A DNA stretch of 10,632 nt from JBIOJM01 sp044450785 (GTDB lineage Bacteria; Planctomycetota; Planctomycetia; Isosphaerales; Isosphaeraceae), in NCBI GenBank assembly GCA_044450785.1, contig JBIOJM010000349.1:1-10632 (forward strand), written 5' to 3'. The notes under the pieces are model-generated. The model saw nothing but the letters and a program-made list of their open reading frames with translations, did no database searches and had not been told where the DNA came from. Below, piece after piece: positions 1 to 8,800 of the stretch; position 1 is the stretch's first letter; every line of letters starts with the position of its first letter. The position numbers and the translations under genes were made by a program.

Positions 1-727
1 CGCTGGGCGCGGGTCTCCCGACCCCGCCCTCTTCGCCCAGGCCGCTCAAGCACCAGTCGCGGGCCGTGTGGGCGTTGGTCATGGTTTCGAGCGTCGTGAA
101 CGTCTTCGAGCAGATGATGAACAGCGTCTCGGCCGGATCGAGGTCTCGGGTGGCCTCGGCGAAGTCCGTGCCGTCGACGTTGGAGATGAACCGGAACGTC
201 AAAGCGCGGTCGCTATAATGCCGCAGCGCCTCGTAGGCCATCACCGGCCCGAGATCGGAGCCCCCGATGCCGATATTGACGACGTTCTTGATCCGCTTGC
301 CGGTGTGCCCTCTCCAGGCCCCGCTCCGGATCTCGCCGGCAAAGTCCGCCATGCGATCGAGCACGGCATGGACCCGAGGCACCACGTCCTCGCCGTCGAC
401 GAAGATGGCCTGACCTTTCGGAGCCCGCAAGGCGACGTGCAAGACGGCGCGGTCCTCGGTCACGTTGATCTTCTCGCCCCGAAACATGGCGTCGATGCGA
501 GCCCGCAGGCCCGATTCCTCGGCAAGCTGCACGAGCAGGCCGAGGGTCTCGTCCGTAACCCGGTTCTTGGAGTAATCGAGGAAGATGCCCTCGCTCTCGG
601 CCGTGAGCCGCTCGCCGCGACCAGGCTCGTCGGCAAACAAGCGGCGAAGATGCACGTCGCGCACCTTCTGGTAGTGAGCCTCCAACGCCTTCCAGGCCGG
701 ACGGTCACACACGGGTCTCGTGCTCAT
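1..727 (-). CDS. pgi: Glucose-6-phosphate isomerase, N-terminal 242 residues (cut by window edge)
   Basis: This cytoplasmic enzyme interconverts glucose-6-phosphate and fructose-6-phosphate. The reading frame starts at ATG 727-725, with GGAG nine bases upstream, and runs open to the left edge. Visible family blocks are LDYSKNRVTDETL (residues 50-62), the FRGEKIN segment (82-88), the glycine-rich sugar-phosphate loop NIGIGGSDLGP (151-161), and the phosphate-binding SKTFTTLETMTNA block (207-219). Spacing fits the classical ~550-residue enzyme, so rather less than half is present and the C-terminal catalytic residues are outside. It is last of the visible operon genes, 62 bp after pgm, and completes the route from glycogen to fructose-6-phosphate. 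One oddity is that residues 231-242 (GEEGGVGRPAPS) do not resemble the V-A-K/R-H-F-V-A-x-S-T block usual here. This could be a local insertion, divergence or a sequence error near the edge. Confidence 0.95.
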   Translation of the reverse strand, partial: MSTRPVCDRPAWKALEAHYQKVRDVHLRRLFADEPGRGERLTAESEGIFLDYSKNRVTDETLGLLVQLAEESGLRARIDAMFRGEKINVTEDRAVLHVALRAPKGQAIFVDGEDVVPRVHAVLDRMADFAGEIRSGAWRGHTGKRIKNVVNIGIGGSDLGPVMAYEALRHYSDRALTFRFISNVDGTDFAEATRDLDPAETLFIICSKTFTTLETMTNAHTARDWCLSGLGEEGGVGRPAPS

Positions 728-789
728 GGTCGGTCTCCAAATTCACTCCCCACTCCCCACTCCCCGCACCACGCTCCACGCTCCACGCT
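728..789. repeat. Heptamer tandem repeats between pgm and pgi
   Basis: This short gap holds two adjoining runs of 7-base units on the plus strand. ACTCCCC occurs three times without a break (745-765). After five bases come ACGCTCC, ACGCTCC and ACGCTTC (771-791), the last unit running into the pgm stop codon. On the transcribed strand the units read GGGGAGT and GGAGCGT, so they are G-rich and resemble Shine-Dalgarno cores. The real pgi ribosome site is probably the separate GGAG at 735-738. Heptameric short tandem repeats of this kind are known from intergenic regions of cyanobacteria and other bacteria. No function can be read from them. Confidence 0.7.
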
Positions 790-2433
790 TCACGAGGTCA
801 GAGCGTCGGAAACGATCTGCTGAGCTTCGGCCACGATGGAGTCGAGGTGACCCTGATCGCGAAAGCTCTCGGCGTAAATCTTGTAGATGTTTTCGGTGCC
901 GGACGGGCGCGCCGCGAACCAGCCGCTCTGGGCGATCACCTTGAGCCCGCCGATCGCCGCATTGTTGCCGGGTGCGCGGGTCAGCTTCGCGGTGATCGGC
1001 TCACCGGCCAGGTCGGATGCCTTGACGTTGGCGGGATCGAGCTTCCCGAGGCGAGCCTTCTGCTCGGAGGTCGCGGGGGCGTCGATCCGCGTATAAAATG
1101 GTGTCCCAAACTGCGCGGTCAGCTCGCGGTAGTGCTCGCCTGGGTCCTTGCCCGTTCGGGCAAGGACCTCCGCGGCCAGCAGATCGAGGATCGGGCCGTC
1201 TTTATCGGTGGTCCAGACTGTGCCGTCCCGCCTCAGGAAGCTGGCGCCGGCGCTCTCTTCGCCACCGAAGCAGAAAGACCCGTCGAGCAACCCCTGCGCG
1301 AACCACTTGAAGCCGACCGGCACCTCGGCGAGCTTCCTTTCCAGGCTCTTCACTACGTAGTCGATCAGGCTGCTGCTGACCAGCGTCTTGCCGACCTTCG
1401 CGTGTGCCGGCCAGGCGGGCCGGTGGGTCAGCAGAAAGCGGATCGCGACGGCCAGGTAATGGTTGGGATTCATGAGCCCCGCCGACTTCGTGACGATCCC
1501 ATGGCGGTCCGAGTCGGGATCGTTGCCGAAGGCGATGTCAAAGCGGTCCTTGAGCTTGACCAGGCTCGCCATCGCATAACGGCTGGAGCAGTCCATGCGG
1601 ATCTGGCCGTCGTGGTCCAGCGTCATGAACCGGAATGTCGGGTCCACCGCCGGGTTCGTGACGGTGATGTCCAGGCCGTACGTGTCGGCGATCGGCTGCC
1701 AGTAATGCACGGCCGCGCCGCCCAGTGGGTCGACGCCGAGCTTGAGGCCCGCCCCACGAATCGCCTCCATGTCGATCACGCTCGCCAAGTCGTCCACATA
1801 AGGTTTGACGAAATCGACCTCACGGGTCGTGCGCGCTCGGATCGCCCGGGCGAACGGAATGCGCGTCACCTCGGCGTTCCCGGCCCGGAGCAAGGCGTTG
1901 GCCCGGTCCTGGATCCAGGAAGTGACCTCGGAGCCGGCCGGTCCGCCGTGGGGCGGGTTGTACTTGAAACCGCCGTCGGCGGGCGGGTTATGCGATGGCG
2001 TGATCACAATGCCGTCGCTCTGGTGATCGGCGTGAGCCCGGTTGTAAACCAGGATGGCGTGAGAGATGACCGGAGTCGGCGTCACGCCGTCGTCGCGCTG
2101 GAGGACCGTCTCGACACCCTCGGCCGCCAGCACTTCGAGGGCCGTCCGCTGAGCCGGTCCGGACAGGGCGTGCGTGTCCTTGCCCATCATGAGGGGCCCG
2201 TCGATTCCGTGAGCTCGGCGGTAGTCGCAGATCCCCTTGGTGATCGCCAGGATATGAGCCTCGGTGAACGTACTGTCCAGCGGCGTACCCCGGTGTCCGC
2301 TCGTCCCGAAGGCGACGCACTGGCGCGGGTCGGCCGGATCGGGCCGGTTCGCGTGGTAAGCCTGCTCGAGCGCGGGAACGTCGATCAAGACGCTCGCGGG
2401 AGCCAGTTGACCTGCCAAGGGATGAACGGCCAT
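790..2433 (-). CDS. pgm: Phosphoglucomutase (alpha-D-glucose-phosphate-specific)
   Basis: This enzyme converts glucose-1-phosphate to glucose-6-phosphate through a phosphoserine intermediate, in the cytoplasm. It is 547 residues long, the normal size for the bacterial Pgm group of the alpha-D-phosphohexomutase superfamily. The N-terminal AFGTSGHRGTPLDSTF block (41-56) is typical. The catalytic serine loop is TPSHNP with Ser147, followed by GGFKYNP. The Mg-binding loop is GNDPDSDR (303-310), with Asp305, Asp307 and Asp309. The sugar-specificity loop is FGGEESAG (389-396), and the phosphate-binding loop RPSGTENIYKIY (509-520) lies near the C-terminus. All four functional loops are intact, so the enzyme should be active. 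The ATG at 2433 follows an AAAGGAC ribosome site. The gene starts 19 bp after glgP and supplies the step between glycogen phosphorolysis and Pgi. Confidence 0.97.
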   Translation of the reverse strand: MAVHPLAGQLAPASVLIDVPALEQAYHANRPDPADPRQCVAFGTSGHRGTPLDSTFTEAHILAITKGICDYRRAHGIDGPLMMGKDTHALSGPAQRTALEVLAAEGVETVLQRDDGVTPTPVISHAILVYNRAHADHQSDGIVITPSHNPPADGGFKYNPPHGGPAGSEVTSWIQDRANALLRAGNAEVTRIPFARAIRARTTREVDFVKPYVDDLASVIDMEAIRGAGLKLGVDPLGGAAVHYWQPIADTYGLDITVTNPAVDPTFRFMTLDHDGQIRMDCSSRYAMASLVKLKDRFDIAFGNDPDSDRHGIVTKSAGLMNPNHYLAVAIRFLLTHRPAWPAHAKVGKTLVSSSLIDYVVKSLERKLAEVPVGFKWFAQGLLDGSFCFGGEESAGASFLRRDGTVWTTDKDGPILDLLAAEVLARTGKDPGEHYRELTAQFGTPFYTRIDAPATSEQKARLGKLDPANVKASDLAGEPITAKLTRAPGNNAAIGGLKVIAQSGWFAARPSGTENIYKIYAESFRDQGHLDSIVAEAQQIVSDALTS

Positions 2434-2452
2434 CGCAATTCCCGTCCTTTAC

Positions 2453-4921
2453 TCACGAGTCCACCGGACACGGTTTCGCCTGCCAGATCTCGCTGGCGTA
2501 CTGCGAAATCGTGCGATCGCTCGAGAACTTGCCGGAATGACCCACGTTCTTGACCGCCCGCCGCGTCCAGGTCTCTGGCTGGAGGTAAAGCTCGCCGACT
2601 CGTTCCTGCGCCTTGACGTAAGCCGATAAGTCGGCCAGGTGCATGTAGTGGTCGCCGCCCGGCAGCAGCGTGTCCCAGATCGGCGCGAAGATCCCCGGTT
2701 CGTCCGAACTGAAAGCGTTCGAGGCGATCATGTCCAAGGCGCGGCGCGTTTCCGGCTCGTGCTCGTAGTGCCAGTACGGGTTGTACCAGCCGCGGCTGCC
2801 GGAGACTTGGTCGGCGGTCAGTCCAAACAGGAAGAAGTTCTCCTCGCCGGCCTCGCGGGCCATCTCGATGGTCGCGCCGTCCCGGGTGCCGACCGTCAGC
2901 GCGCCGTTCATCATGAACTTCATGTTGCTGGTTCCGCTGGCCTCGAACCCGGCCGTGGAGATCTGCTCGGAAACGTCGCTGGCGGGAATCAATCGCTGGG
3001 CCAGGCTCACATTGTACTCGCTGAGGAAAAAAACCTTGATCTGACCGCCGGCGACCGGATCCACGTTGACCACGGACGCAACGTTGTTGATCAGCTTGAT
3101 GATCAGCTTGGCCAGGGTATAGGCCGGCGCGGCCTTGCCGGCGAAGAAGAATGTTCGGGGAGGCAAGGCCAGCTTGGGGTTGTCGCGCAGCCGGTTGTAC
3201 AAGACGATGACGTGCAGAATATTGAGCAGTTGCCGTTTGTATTCGTGAAATCGCTTGACCTGACAATCGAAGATGGTGTCCGGATCGACCGCCAGCCCTC
3301 TCGTCATGCGGAGCCAGACGGCGAAGCGGACCTTGGCCGCGCGCTTGGCCTGGCGGAAACCATCGAGGAAGGAAGCATCCGCGGCCAGGGGAACGATCTT
3401 CTTGAGCTGCGACAGGTCGCTCACCCAGCCGTCGCCAATGGCGCCGGTGATCAGGCGGGAAAGGTCGGGGTTACCCAGCAGAAGCCAGCGACGGGGAGTC
3501 ACGCCGTTGGTCTTGTTATTGAACCGCTCGGGGAAAATCCCGGCCAGGTCGGAGACAACCGTGGTGCGCAGCAGCCGCGAATGGATCTCGGCGACGCCGT
3601 TGGTGCTGTGAGTGCCCACGATCGCCAGGTTGGCCATCCGGACCCGCTTTGCCGGCCCCTCCGAGATCAAGCTGACCCGAGCCAGGCGGTCGAGGTCGTC
3701 GGGATAGCGGGAACGGACGTCGTCCAGGAACCGGCGGTTGATCTCGTAGATGATCTCGAGGAGGCGCGGCACGATCATCTCGAAGAGGCTGACCGGCCAC
3801 GTCTCGAGCGCCTCCGGCATCAGGGTGTGGTTGGTGTAGGCCAGGGTCCGCCGGGTCAGGTCCCACGCTTCATCCCAGCCGAGGCCCGCCTCGTCCAGCA
3901 AGATCCGCATCAGCTCGGCGACCGCCATCGAGGGGTGGGTGTCATTGAGCTGGACGGCGACCTTGTCGGCGAGGGCGCGCCAGTCGTTGCCCCGGCGGCG
4001 AAACCGCGCCACGATGTCGGCCAGCGAACACGCAACCAGAAAATACTCCTGCACAAACCGGAGGTTGCGCCCACGGGGCGTTGAGTCATCCGGGTAGAGC
4101 ACGCGCGTCAGCACTTCGGCCGCGACTTTCTCGTGGACGGCGTCAAAGAAATCGCCGCGGCTGAATTCCAGGAAGTTGAAGTCCTCGGCGGCGGCGGCGC
4201 CCCAGAGCCGAAGTGTGTTGATCGTTCGCCCACCGTAGCCGATCACCGGCCGATCATACGGAACCCCGCGCAAAAGGGTCGGCACGTTCGGGGTCACCGT
4301 CAGCCGCCCCTCCTTCATCTTGAAAGCGCAGTTGAGCCGGACCTCCACGGTCTCACCGGGCCGGACGACCTCCCAGGGGTCGGGGCGGATCAGCCAGTTA
4401 TCGGGGTGCTCCACTTGCCGGCCGTCCTTGATCTCCTGGCGGAACATTCCGTATTCGTAGCGCAGGCCATAACCAACGGCCGGGATCTGAAGTGTGGCCA
4501 GCGAGTCGAGGAAACAGGCAGCCAGCCGGCCGAGCCCCCCGTTGCCCAGCCCCGCGTCGGGCTCCTGCTCGAACAGCTCCGGCCAGTCCTGCCCGGCGTC
4601 CGAAGCAAAGTCGTTGCGAACAAATTCCTCGACTTGAAGGTTCGTGATGGCGTTGCCCAGCGTCCGGCCAATCAAGAACTCCATCGAAAGGTAGTAAACT
4701 TCCTTGGGGTTCTGCTCGTCGTGCGTCCTCGCGGTCAACAGCCAGCGCTGTGTGAGCAGGTCGCGGATCGAGCTGGCGATCGCCTCGAACCGCTCGCGCG
4801 TCGTCGCCTTCTCCATCGGAACGACGTGGTCGAAGACCAGGTGGCGGTCGTAGTAATCGTCATCAGCGAATCGGAACTGGCGGGACTCGTAGCGCTCCAG
4901 GGGGTTCGCGGTCTTGGGCAT
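2453..4921 (-). CDS. glgP: Glycogen/alpha-glucan phosphorylase
   Basis: This enzyme cleaves alpha-1,4-glucan ends with phosphate to release glucose-1-phosphate, using pyridoxal phosphate. The 822-residue length matches full-size GT35 phosphorylases. Motifs in order are YYLSMEFLIGRTLGNA (76-91), GLGNGGLGRLAACFLDSLAT (124-143), QLNDTHPSMA (324-333), NHTLMPEALETW (364-375), FNNKTNGVTPRRWL (467-480), and VKRFHEYKRQLLN (555-567). The PLP-site signature EASGTSNMKFMMNG (660-673) places the cofactor lysine at Lys668. Nothing is missing. ATG 4921 has GGAG seven bases upstream, and the gene starts 51 bp after the phosphatase stop. It heads the glgP-pgm-pgi run, which carries its product straight into glycolysis. 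Whether the preferred substrate is glycogen, maltodextrin or starch cannot be told from sequence alone. Confidence 0.97.
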   Translation of the reverse strand: MPKTANPLERYESRQFRFADDDYYDRHLVFDHVVPMEKATTRERFEAIASSIRDLLTQRWLLTARTHDEQNPKEVYYLSMEFLIGRTLGNAITNLQVEEFVRNDFASDAGQDWPELFEQEPDAGLGNGGLGRLAACFLDSLATLQIPAVGYGLRYEYGMFRQEIKDGRQVEHPDNWLIRPDPWEVVRPGETVEVRLNCAFKMKEGRLTVTPNVPTLLRGVPYDRPVIGYGGRTINTLRLWGAAAAEDFNFLEFSRGDFFDAVHEKVAAEVLTRVLYPDDSTPRGRNLRFVQEYFLVACSLADIVARFRRRGNDWRALADKVAVQLNDTHPSMAVAELMRILLDEAGLGWDEAWDLTRRTLAYTNHTLMPEALETWPVSLFEMIVPRLLEIIYEINRRFLDDVRSRYPDDLDRLARVSLISEGPAKRVRMANLAIVGTHSTNGVAEIHSRLLRTTVVSDLAGIFPERFNNKTNGVTPRRWLLLGNPDLSRLITGAIGDGWVSDLSQLKKIVPLAADASFLDGFRQAKRAAKVRFAVWLRMTRGLAVDPDTIFDCQVKRFHEYKRQLLNILHVIVLYNRLRDNPKLALPPRTFFFAGKAAPAYTLAKLIIKLINNVASVVNVDPVAGGQIKVFFLSEYNVSLAQRLIPASDVSEQISTAGFEASGTSNMKFMMNGALTVGTRDGATIEMAREAGEENFFLFGLTADQVSGSRGWYNPYWHYEHEPETRRALDMIASNAFSSDEPGIFAPIWDTLLPGGDHYMHLADLSAYVKAQERVGELYLQPETWTRRAVKNVGHSGKFSSDRTISQYASEIWQAKPCPVDS

Positions 4922-4972
4922 GCCGAGGCTCCAGTGATCGGAGAGGAAGGAATGCGGCTCGATCAGGCCGGT

Positions 4973-5575
4973 TCAGGTCGTCACGTGGCGAACATCGTTC
5001 CAGAGGCGGATGGCCGGTTCATCCCGGGTATGCTCGTATCCCAGGACGCTGAGCGACGCCGTGCTCAAAAAGAACAGCCGCCCGTCCGCGGGGGCCAGTC
5101 CCAGCCACCGGGCGGCCAGGACCCGGAAGAAGTGGCCGTGACCGAACAAGAGGACGCAGACGCGGCTGTTGATCGCCCGCAGCCTGGCAATGGCTCGATC
5201 GGCCCGGGCCCCGACCGCCGCCACCGACTCGCCGCCTGGACACCCGTCGCGAAAAAGCGACCAGTCCGGCTGCACTTTGTGGATGTCGACCGTCGTCAAG
5301 CCATCGTAACGGCCGTAATCCCATTCCATCAGGTCGGGCTCCATCTCGCCCGAATCGCCAAAGCCCGCCAGCAGAGCGGTCCGCGCCGCTCGCTGAAGCG
5401 GGCTGACCAGGACCTTGGTAAACGTCATTCCGCGCAGCCTCTCTCCCAGGCTGCGCGCGTTGCGCTCGCCGCGCTCGGTGAGCGGGACGTCGGACCGGCC
5501 CGTGTGCTGGTGCGAGATCGTCCAGGCCGTCTCACCGTGCCGGGCCAGATAGATTTCGGAAAGTGATTCGGACAT
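4973..5575 (-). CDS. Histidine phosphatase family protein, Shb17-like sugar phosphatase candidate
   Basis: This is a cytoplasmic phosphatase of the phosphoglycerate-mutase-like branch, 200 residues, with no signal peptide or membrane segment. The catalytic RHG motif is at 12-14 with nucleophile His13, followed by HTGRSDVPLTERGERN (24-39). The second arginine is Arg62 in SPLQRAART, the acid is probably Glu84 in MEWDYGRYDG, and the second histidine is His146 in LFGHGHFFR. The segments LFRDGCPGGES (107-117) and LGYEHTRDEPAIRLWN (178-193) recall yeast Shb17, a sedoheptulose-1,7-bisphosphatase. I compared these from memory, so substrate is inference. Other members of this superfamily act on 3-phosphoglycerate, alpha-ribazole phosphate or phosphoproteins. 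ATG 5575 has GAAGGG seven bases upstream. As first gene of the glgP-pgm-pgi run, a sugar-phosphate substrate fits its context. Confidence 0.88.
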   Translation of the reverse strand: MSESLSEIYLARHGETAWTISHQHTGRSDVPLTERGERNARSLGERLRGMTFTKVLVSPLQRAARTALLAGFGDSGEMEPDLMEWDYGRYDGLTTVDIHKVQPDWSLFRDGCPGGESVAAVGARADRAIARLRAINSRVCVLLFGHGHFFRVLAARWLGLAPADGRLFFLSTASLSVLGYEHTRDEPAIRLWNDVRHVTT

Positions 5576-5749
5576 GGCTCAGCCCTTCAGGTCATGGCGA
5601 GTGGCGAGACAATTCCTTCGCTTCCTTGAGGGGAGTGAAAGGGTGGGGTCTCGCGACGAGTGAGGATTGAACCTTTCTAACCATTCGCCACTCTCGAATC
5701 AATGATGCGGGTCGAACCTCGGGCAAGGACATGGCGTGGCGCCCGGCGC
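5576..5749. other. Intergenic region between the defence locus and the carbohydrate operon
   Basis: These 174 bp separate the open frame downstream of the DUF499 gene from the phosphatase gene, and I see no credible gene here. A 9-bp inverted repeat pairs GAGTGGCGA (5599-5607) with TCGCCACTC (5685-5693), leaving a 77-bp spacer. Related CACTC-type words recur between them and resemble the heptamers before pgi. On the minus strand TTGATT (5702-5697) and TTAGAA (5680-5675), 16 bp apart, are the best sigma70-like pair I found, but the match is poor. The operon promoter probably lies here, though I cannot place it. No stem followed by a T run is present to mark the end of the DUF499 transcript. 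Confidence 0.5.
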
Positions 5750-5899
5750 TCAGCCGGCCTCGTCGAGGAGAGCCTGAATTCGAGTCGCGTCGCCGGTGCG
5801 GCCGAAGTTGATGACGATCATCGCCGGCTTGCCGTCCAGCGAGATCGCCTGAATGTCGCTTCGGAATCGAGCGCCCTCTCTGACAACCGCAACGAACAG
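5750..5899 (-). other. In-frame 49-codon open extension after the DUF499 stop codon
   Basis: Directly after the TAG (5902-5900) that ends the DUF499 gene, the same frame stays open for 49 codons to a TGA at 5752-5750. The translation looks like real protein: a hydrophobic LFVAVVREGARF opening, then ISLDGKPAMIVINFGRTGDA and an amphipathic end RIQALLDEAG. It has no start codon of its own before an internal ATG at codon 27. It could be the former C-terminal end of the ATPase cut off by a nonsense change, a readthrough extension, a decayed neighbouring gene, or chance in high-GC DNA. The DUF499 protein already appears complete at the TAG, which argues against loss of an essential part. Confidence 0.35.
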
Positions 5900-8800
5900 C
5901 TACCCCGTCTGGATGTCCGCCTTGATCCCTCGCTGGCTCAGCGACTCTCTGATGCCCAGTTCGACCGTGTTTTCCCGGATGGCAGCGTCGCCCCTCGCGA
6001 TGACGATCACCTGGCATAGAAGGTCGGCACCTTCCTTTGCAAGTGGGTCGATGACCTCGTTGTAGATGTCGTTCCACTGGTCCCACGGGACGTTGTGCAT
6101 GTCGATCCGCACCTTGTTCAGGCGCCGCTCGCCCTTGACGATCCTCACCCCACCGCCCTTGCCGGTGGTCCAGTCCTCGGCAGTGCCCGTCGTCGAATCC
6201 TCGGTGTCGGCTCCGGTGGCAGTCGAACCTGCACCCCCGAGGGTCTTCGCGGTGTCGGCCGGCTCGGGTTCGGGCATCAGCGACTTGGCGAGCGGCGGGC
6301 GCAGCAGCCATGCCGACTCGGTGATCTCGCACTTTTCAGCGGTCACGTTCTTGTCGTGGAAGAAGATCGTGTCAAACTGCTTTTTCTCGCCGTCGCCGAG
6401 CGCGTAGGCAAAGAGCCCGCGCTGCACGCCCTTGGCGAAGCAGTCGGGAAGAACTCCCGCCCCGAGCAGCATCGGCAGGTGCGTCAGTTGCGTGAAGTAA
6501 TCCGCCAATGTGCTGACGTTGACCATCTCTTGATCTGGCGGCCAGAGGCCGAACCGCTCGCCGATCAGGATCGCCGGATCGAGCTTATCGAGGATTTGCT
6601 GCGCGTCCTTGAGCTTGTCGAGCACCTTCTGGCTGAGCGTTCCTTTAGCGATCGATATGCCCATGTCGGTGCAGCGGATCGTCTTGTTCTTGTCGGGCAC
6701 GAGAATGTGCCGGTAGGCCGTCGTCAGGGCCGCCGGCAGGCGAACATCCGCCTCCTTCAAACGCCCCGCCAGGTCCTTCAACTGGTCCTCGGTCAGTTGG
6801 GCCTTCGTGGGCTTGTGCTCGTCGATGCTGCGGAGCGCCAGCAGTCGCCGGGCGGCGTCGATGACCTCGGACGCGCGCTGCGTGTCAGGAGCGAGGAAGA
6901 TCAAGACGTTGGCGTATTTGCGGAACCCCTTGCCGTGCTGCTTGAGGATGCGGGTGACGAACTCGCCGGTCTCTTCGGGAAGCTCTTCCTCGGACGCCGT
7001 CTGATCGAGATCGAGGACGACGAGACTCAGACGGGGTTCGTCATCCACGTACCGGTCCTCTTCGGGATAGCGGTACACGCGGAAGGCCGCATCGCCGATC
7101 AGGTCGTTGAGCGTGGCTTTGGCGAAATCTCGAACCTTGTCCGGTTCGGACCGGATCAGTTCCTCACGGTCCACGAGGATGCGGTTGAGGTTTGGTCGGG
7201 AATCGAAACGGTAAAGGCCGTTGTCGAGGTAGAGATACCAGAGCCTTTTGGTCATGCGGTCGAGGGCGTCGGAGACGAACGGAGGGGCCATCTCCGGGTT
7301 CAGGACCCCGACACGAAGTTGCGGCAGGGTGGCCCCGCGCTGCTGGCCCCCGCTGAACGAGTACATGAATACCGACCGGGCCAGCTTCTCCGACACATTC
7401 TCCTTGGCGTACTCGCTGCCCAACTGCCGATCGATCTCCGGGGCCTTCGCGTGGCTCCCCGCGATGTCGCTCTCGATCACCGACAGATAAACGCTCGGAG
7501 CGCCGGTGTGCTTGACCAGCTCGCTGCGCACGGCCGCTGTGCCGAGGCTGATCGACCCGCTCTGGATCAAGGGCTCGTTGTCCTTCGATTGGTACAGCGT
7601 GGCGATCACGTCGGCGAGCAAACGGAGCACGCCGCGCGTTCGCTGGAACTCGGGGATCGTGCCCCAGCGCTCATACAGGACCGAGATCAGTTCCGGGTGG
7701 AACGGGTACGCCCTGAGCATCTCCTCACGGTACGATGGGTCACGACAACCGGAGGGCACATCCTCGCCGAGCTGCTGGTACATTTTCCAGTACGCCTCGG
7801 TGGTGTTCCGATGCTGCTCGACGTCGCCGAGGTCCTCAAACAGCCGGCACCGGATAACCTCGTAGATCTCGGGGCCTTCCACGGTCTGACGGACCTTTTC
7901 CACGCGCTCGAGAATCTTCTCCAGCGACTGGTAAACCCGCTCACCGCCTTCGTCGAAGAACTCGGCGAGCTGACTGGTCAATGTGGCGACCATGACAGCG
8001 TGCGGGCAATTGGCGACGGCGATGCTCAGCTCTTGCAGGAACGTCAGCGTGCTGGCGCGCAGCGTGCTCCCGCCAACCTTCACGCCCCCTGTTTTGACGA
8101 GATAGACCAGTATCTCGTCCAGCATGACGAGGCACGGTCCGGCTTCCTGGAGGAGTGCGCCCAAAATGTCGGTGCCGGGTGCGATTCTCGCTTCATCGTT
8201 TTTGGCAACCTTTCGATACAGCTTCTCCCCGCCCAGTTGGAACGCCATCTCGCCCCAGAAGGTGCGGTTCGAGGTTGGGTTGAGGGCCGTGCCGACGAGA
8301 CAAGCCACGCTCGCGGCGGGGATCTGTTTCAGGCCGGCTGCGCCAACGAGATTCTTGATCTGGGAGAGTTTGCTGACCTCGTTGGGTTTCTTGAGCAGGT
8401 TGTAGAGCGCGAGCAGCGTGTGCGTCTTGCCGCCGCCGAAGGCGGTCTGAAGCTGGATCACCGGGTCTGTCTTGGGATTTCCGGCAAGTCGCTGCATCAC
8501 GTCGATGAGCAGCTTGGTCAGACCATCGGTCAGATACGTCTTGGCGAAGAACGTACCGGAGTCGCGGTAATCGACGGCTCCCCGTCCGGCCAGTACCTCG
8601 CCCAGGTCAGCGGCGACAGTGCCGTTGCCGTTTCTTGGATTGCTTGCAGTCAACCATTTCTGCGCCATTTCCGCACCGGCTGCGCTGCGAAGCTGGCGGA
8701 CTCTCTCGTCGGTCAGGCGGCGTGGACCTCGCAAGAAGCGACCGACCGGGATCCGTTCGTCGTAGCCCTCGCCCCGGATGATGTGGTCCACGCAAACCGG

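Noticed and set aside
68..823. Plus-strand frame of 251 codons across pgi
   Set aside because: It is antisense to the pgi reading frame, which carries clear signature blocks, and it runs through the heptamer repeats and into pgm.
847..5566. Long plus-strand frames opposite pgm, glgP and the phosphatase gene (847-2553, 2639-4084, 4133-5566)
   Set aside because: They lie antisense to three unmistakable enzymes, have no family motifs, and share the skewed composition of high-GC shadow frames.
5735..5760. GC-rich dyad (GCGCCCGGCGC region) as a terminator of the DUF499 transcript
   Set aside because: There is a small palindrome, but no T run follows on the minus strand, so intrinsic termination is not supported.
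5592..6332. Minus-strand frame of 246 codons overlapping the end of the DUF499 gene
   Set aside because: It is Arg/Gly/His-rich low-complexity sequence in another frame of a real gene. Its tail covers the intergenic repeats and shows no domain.
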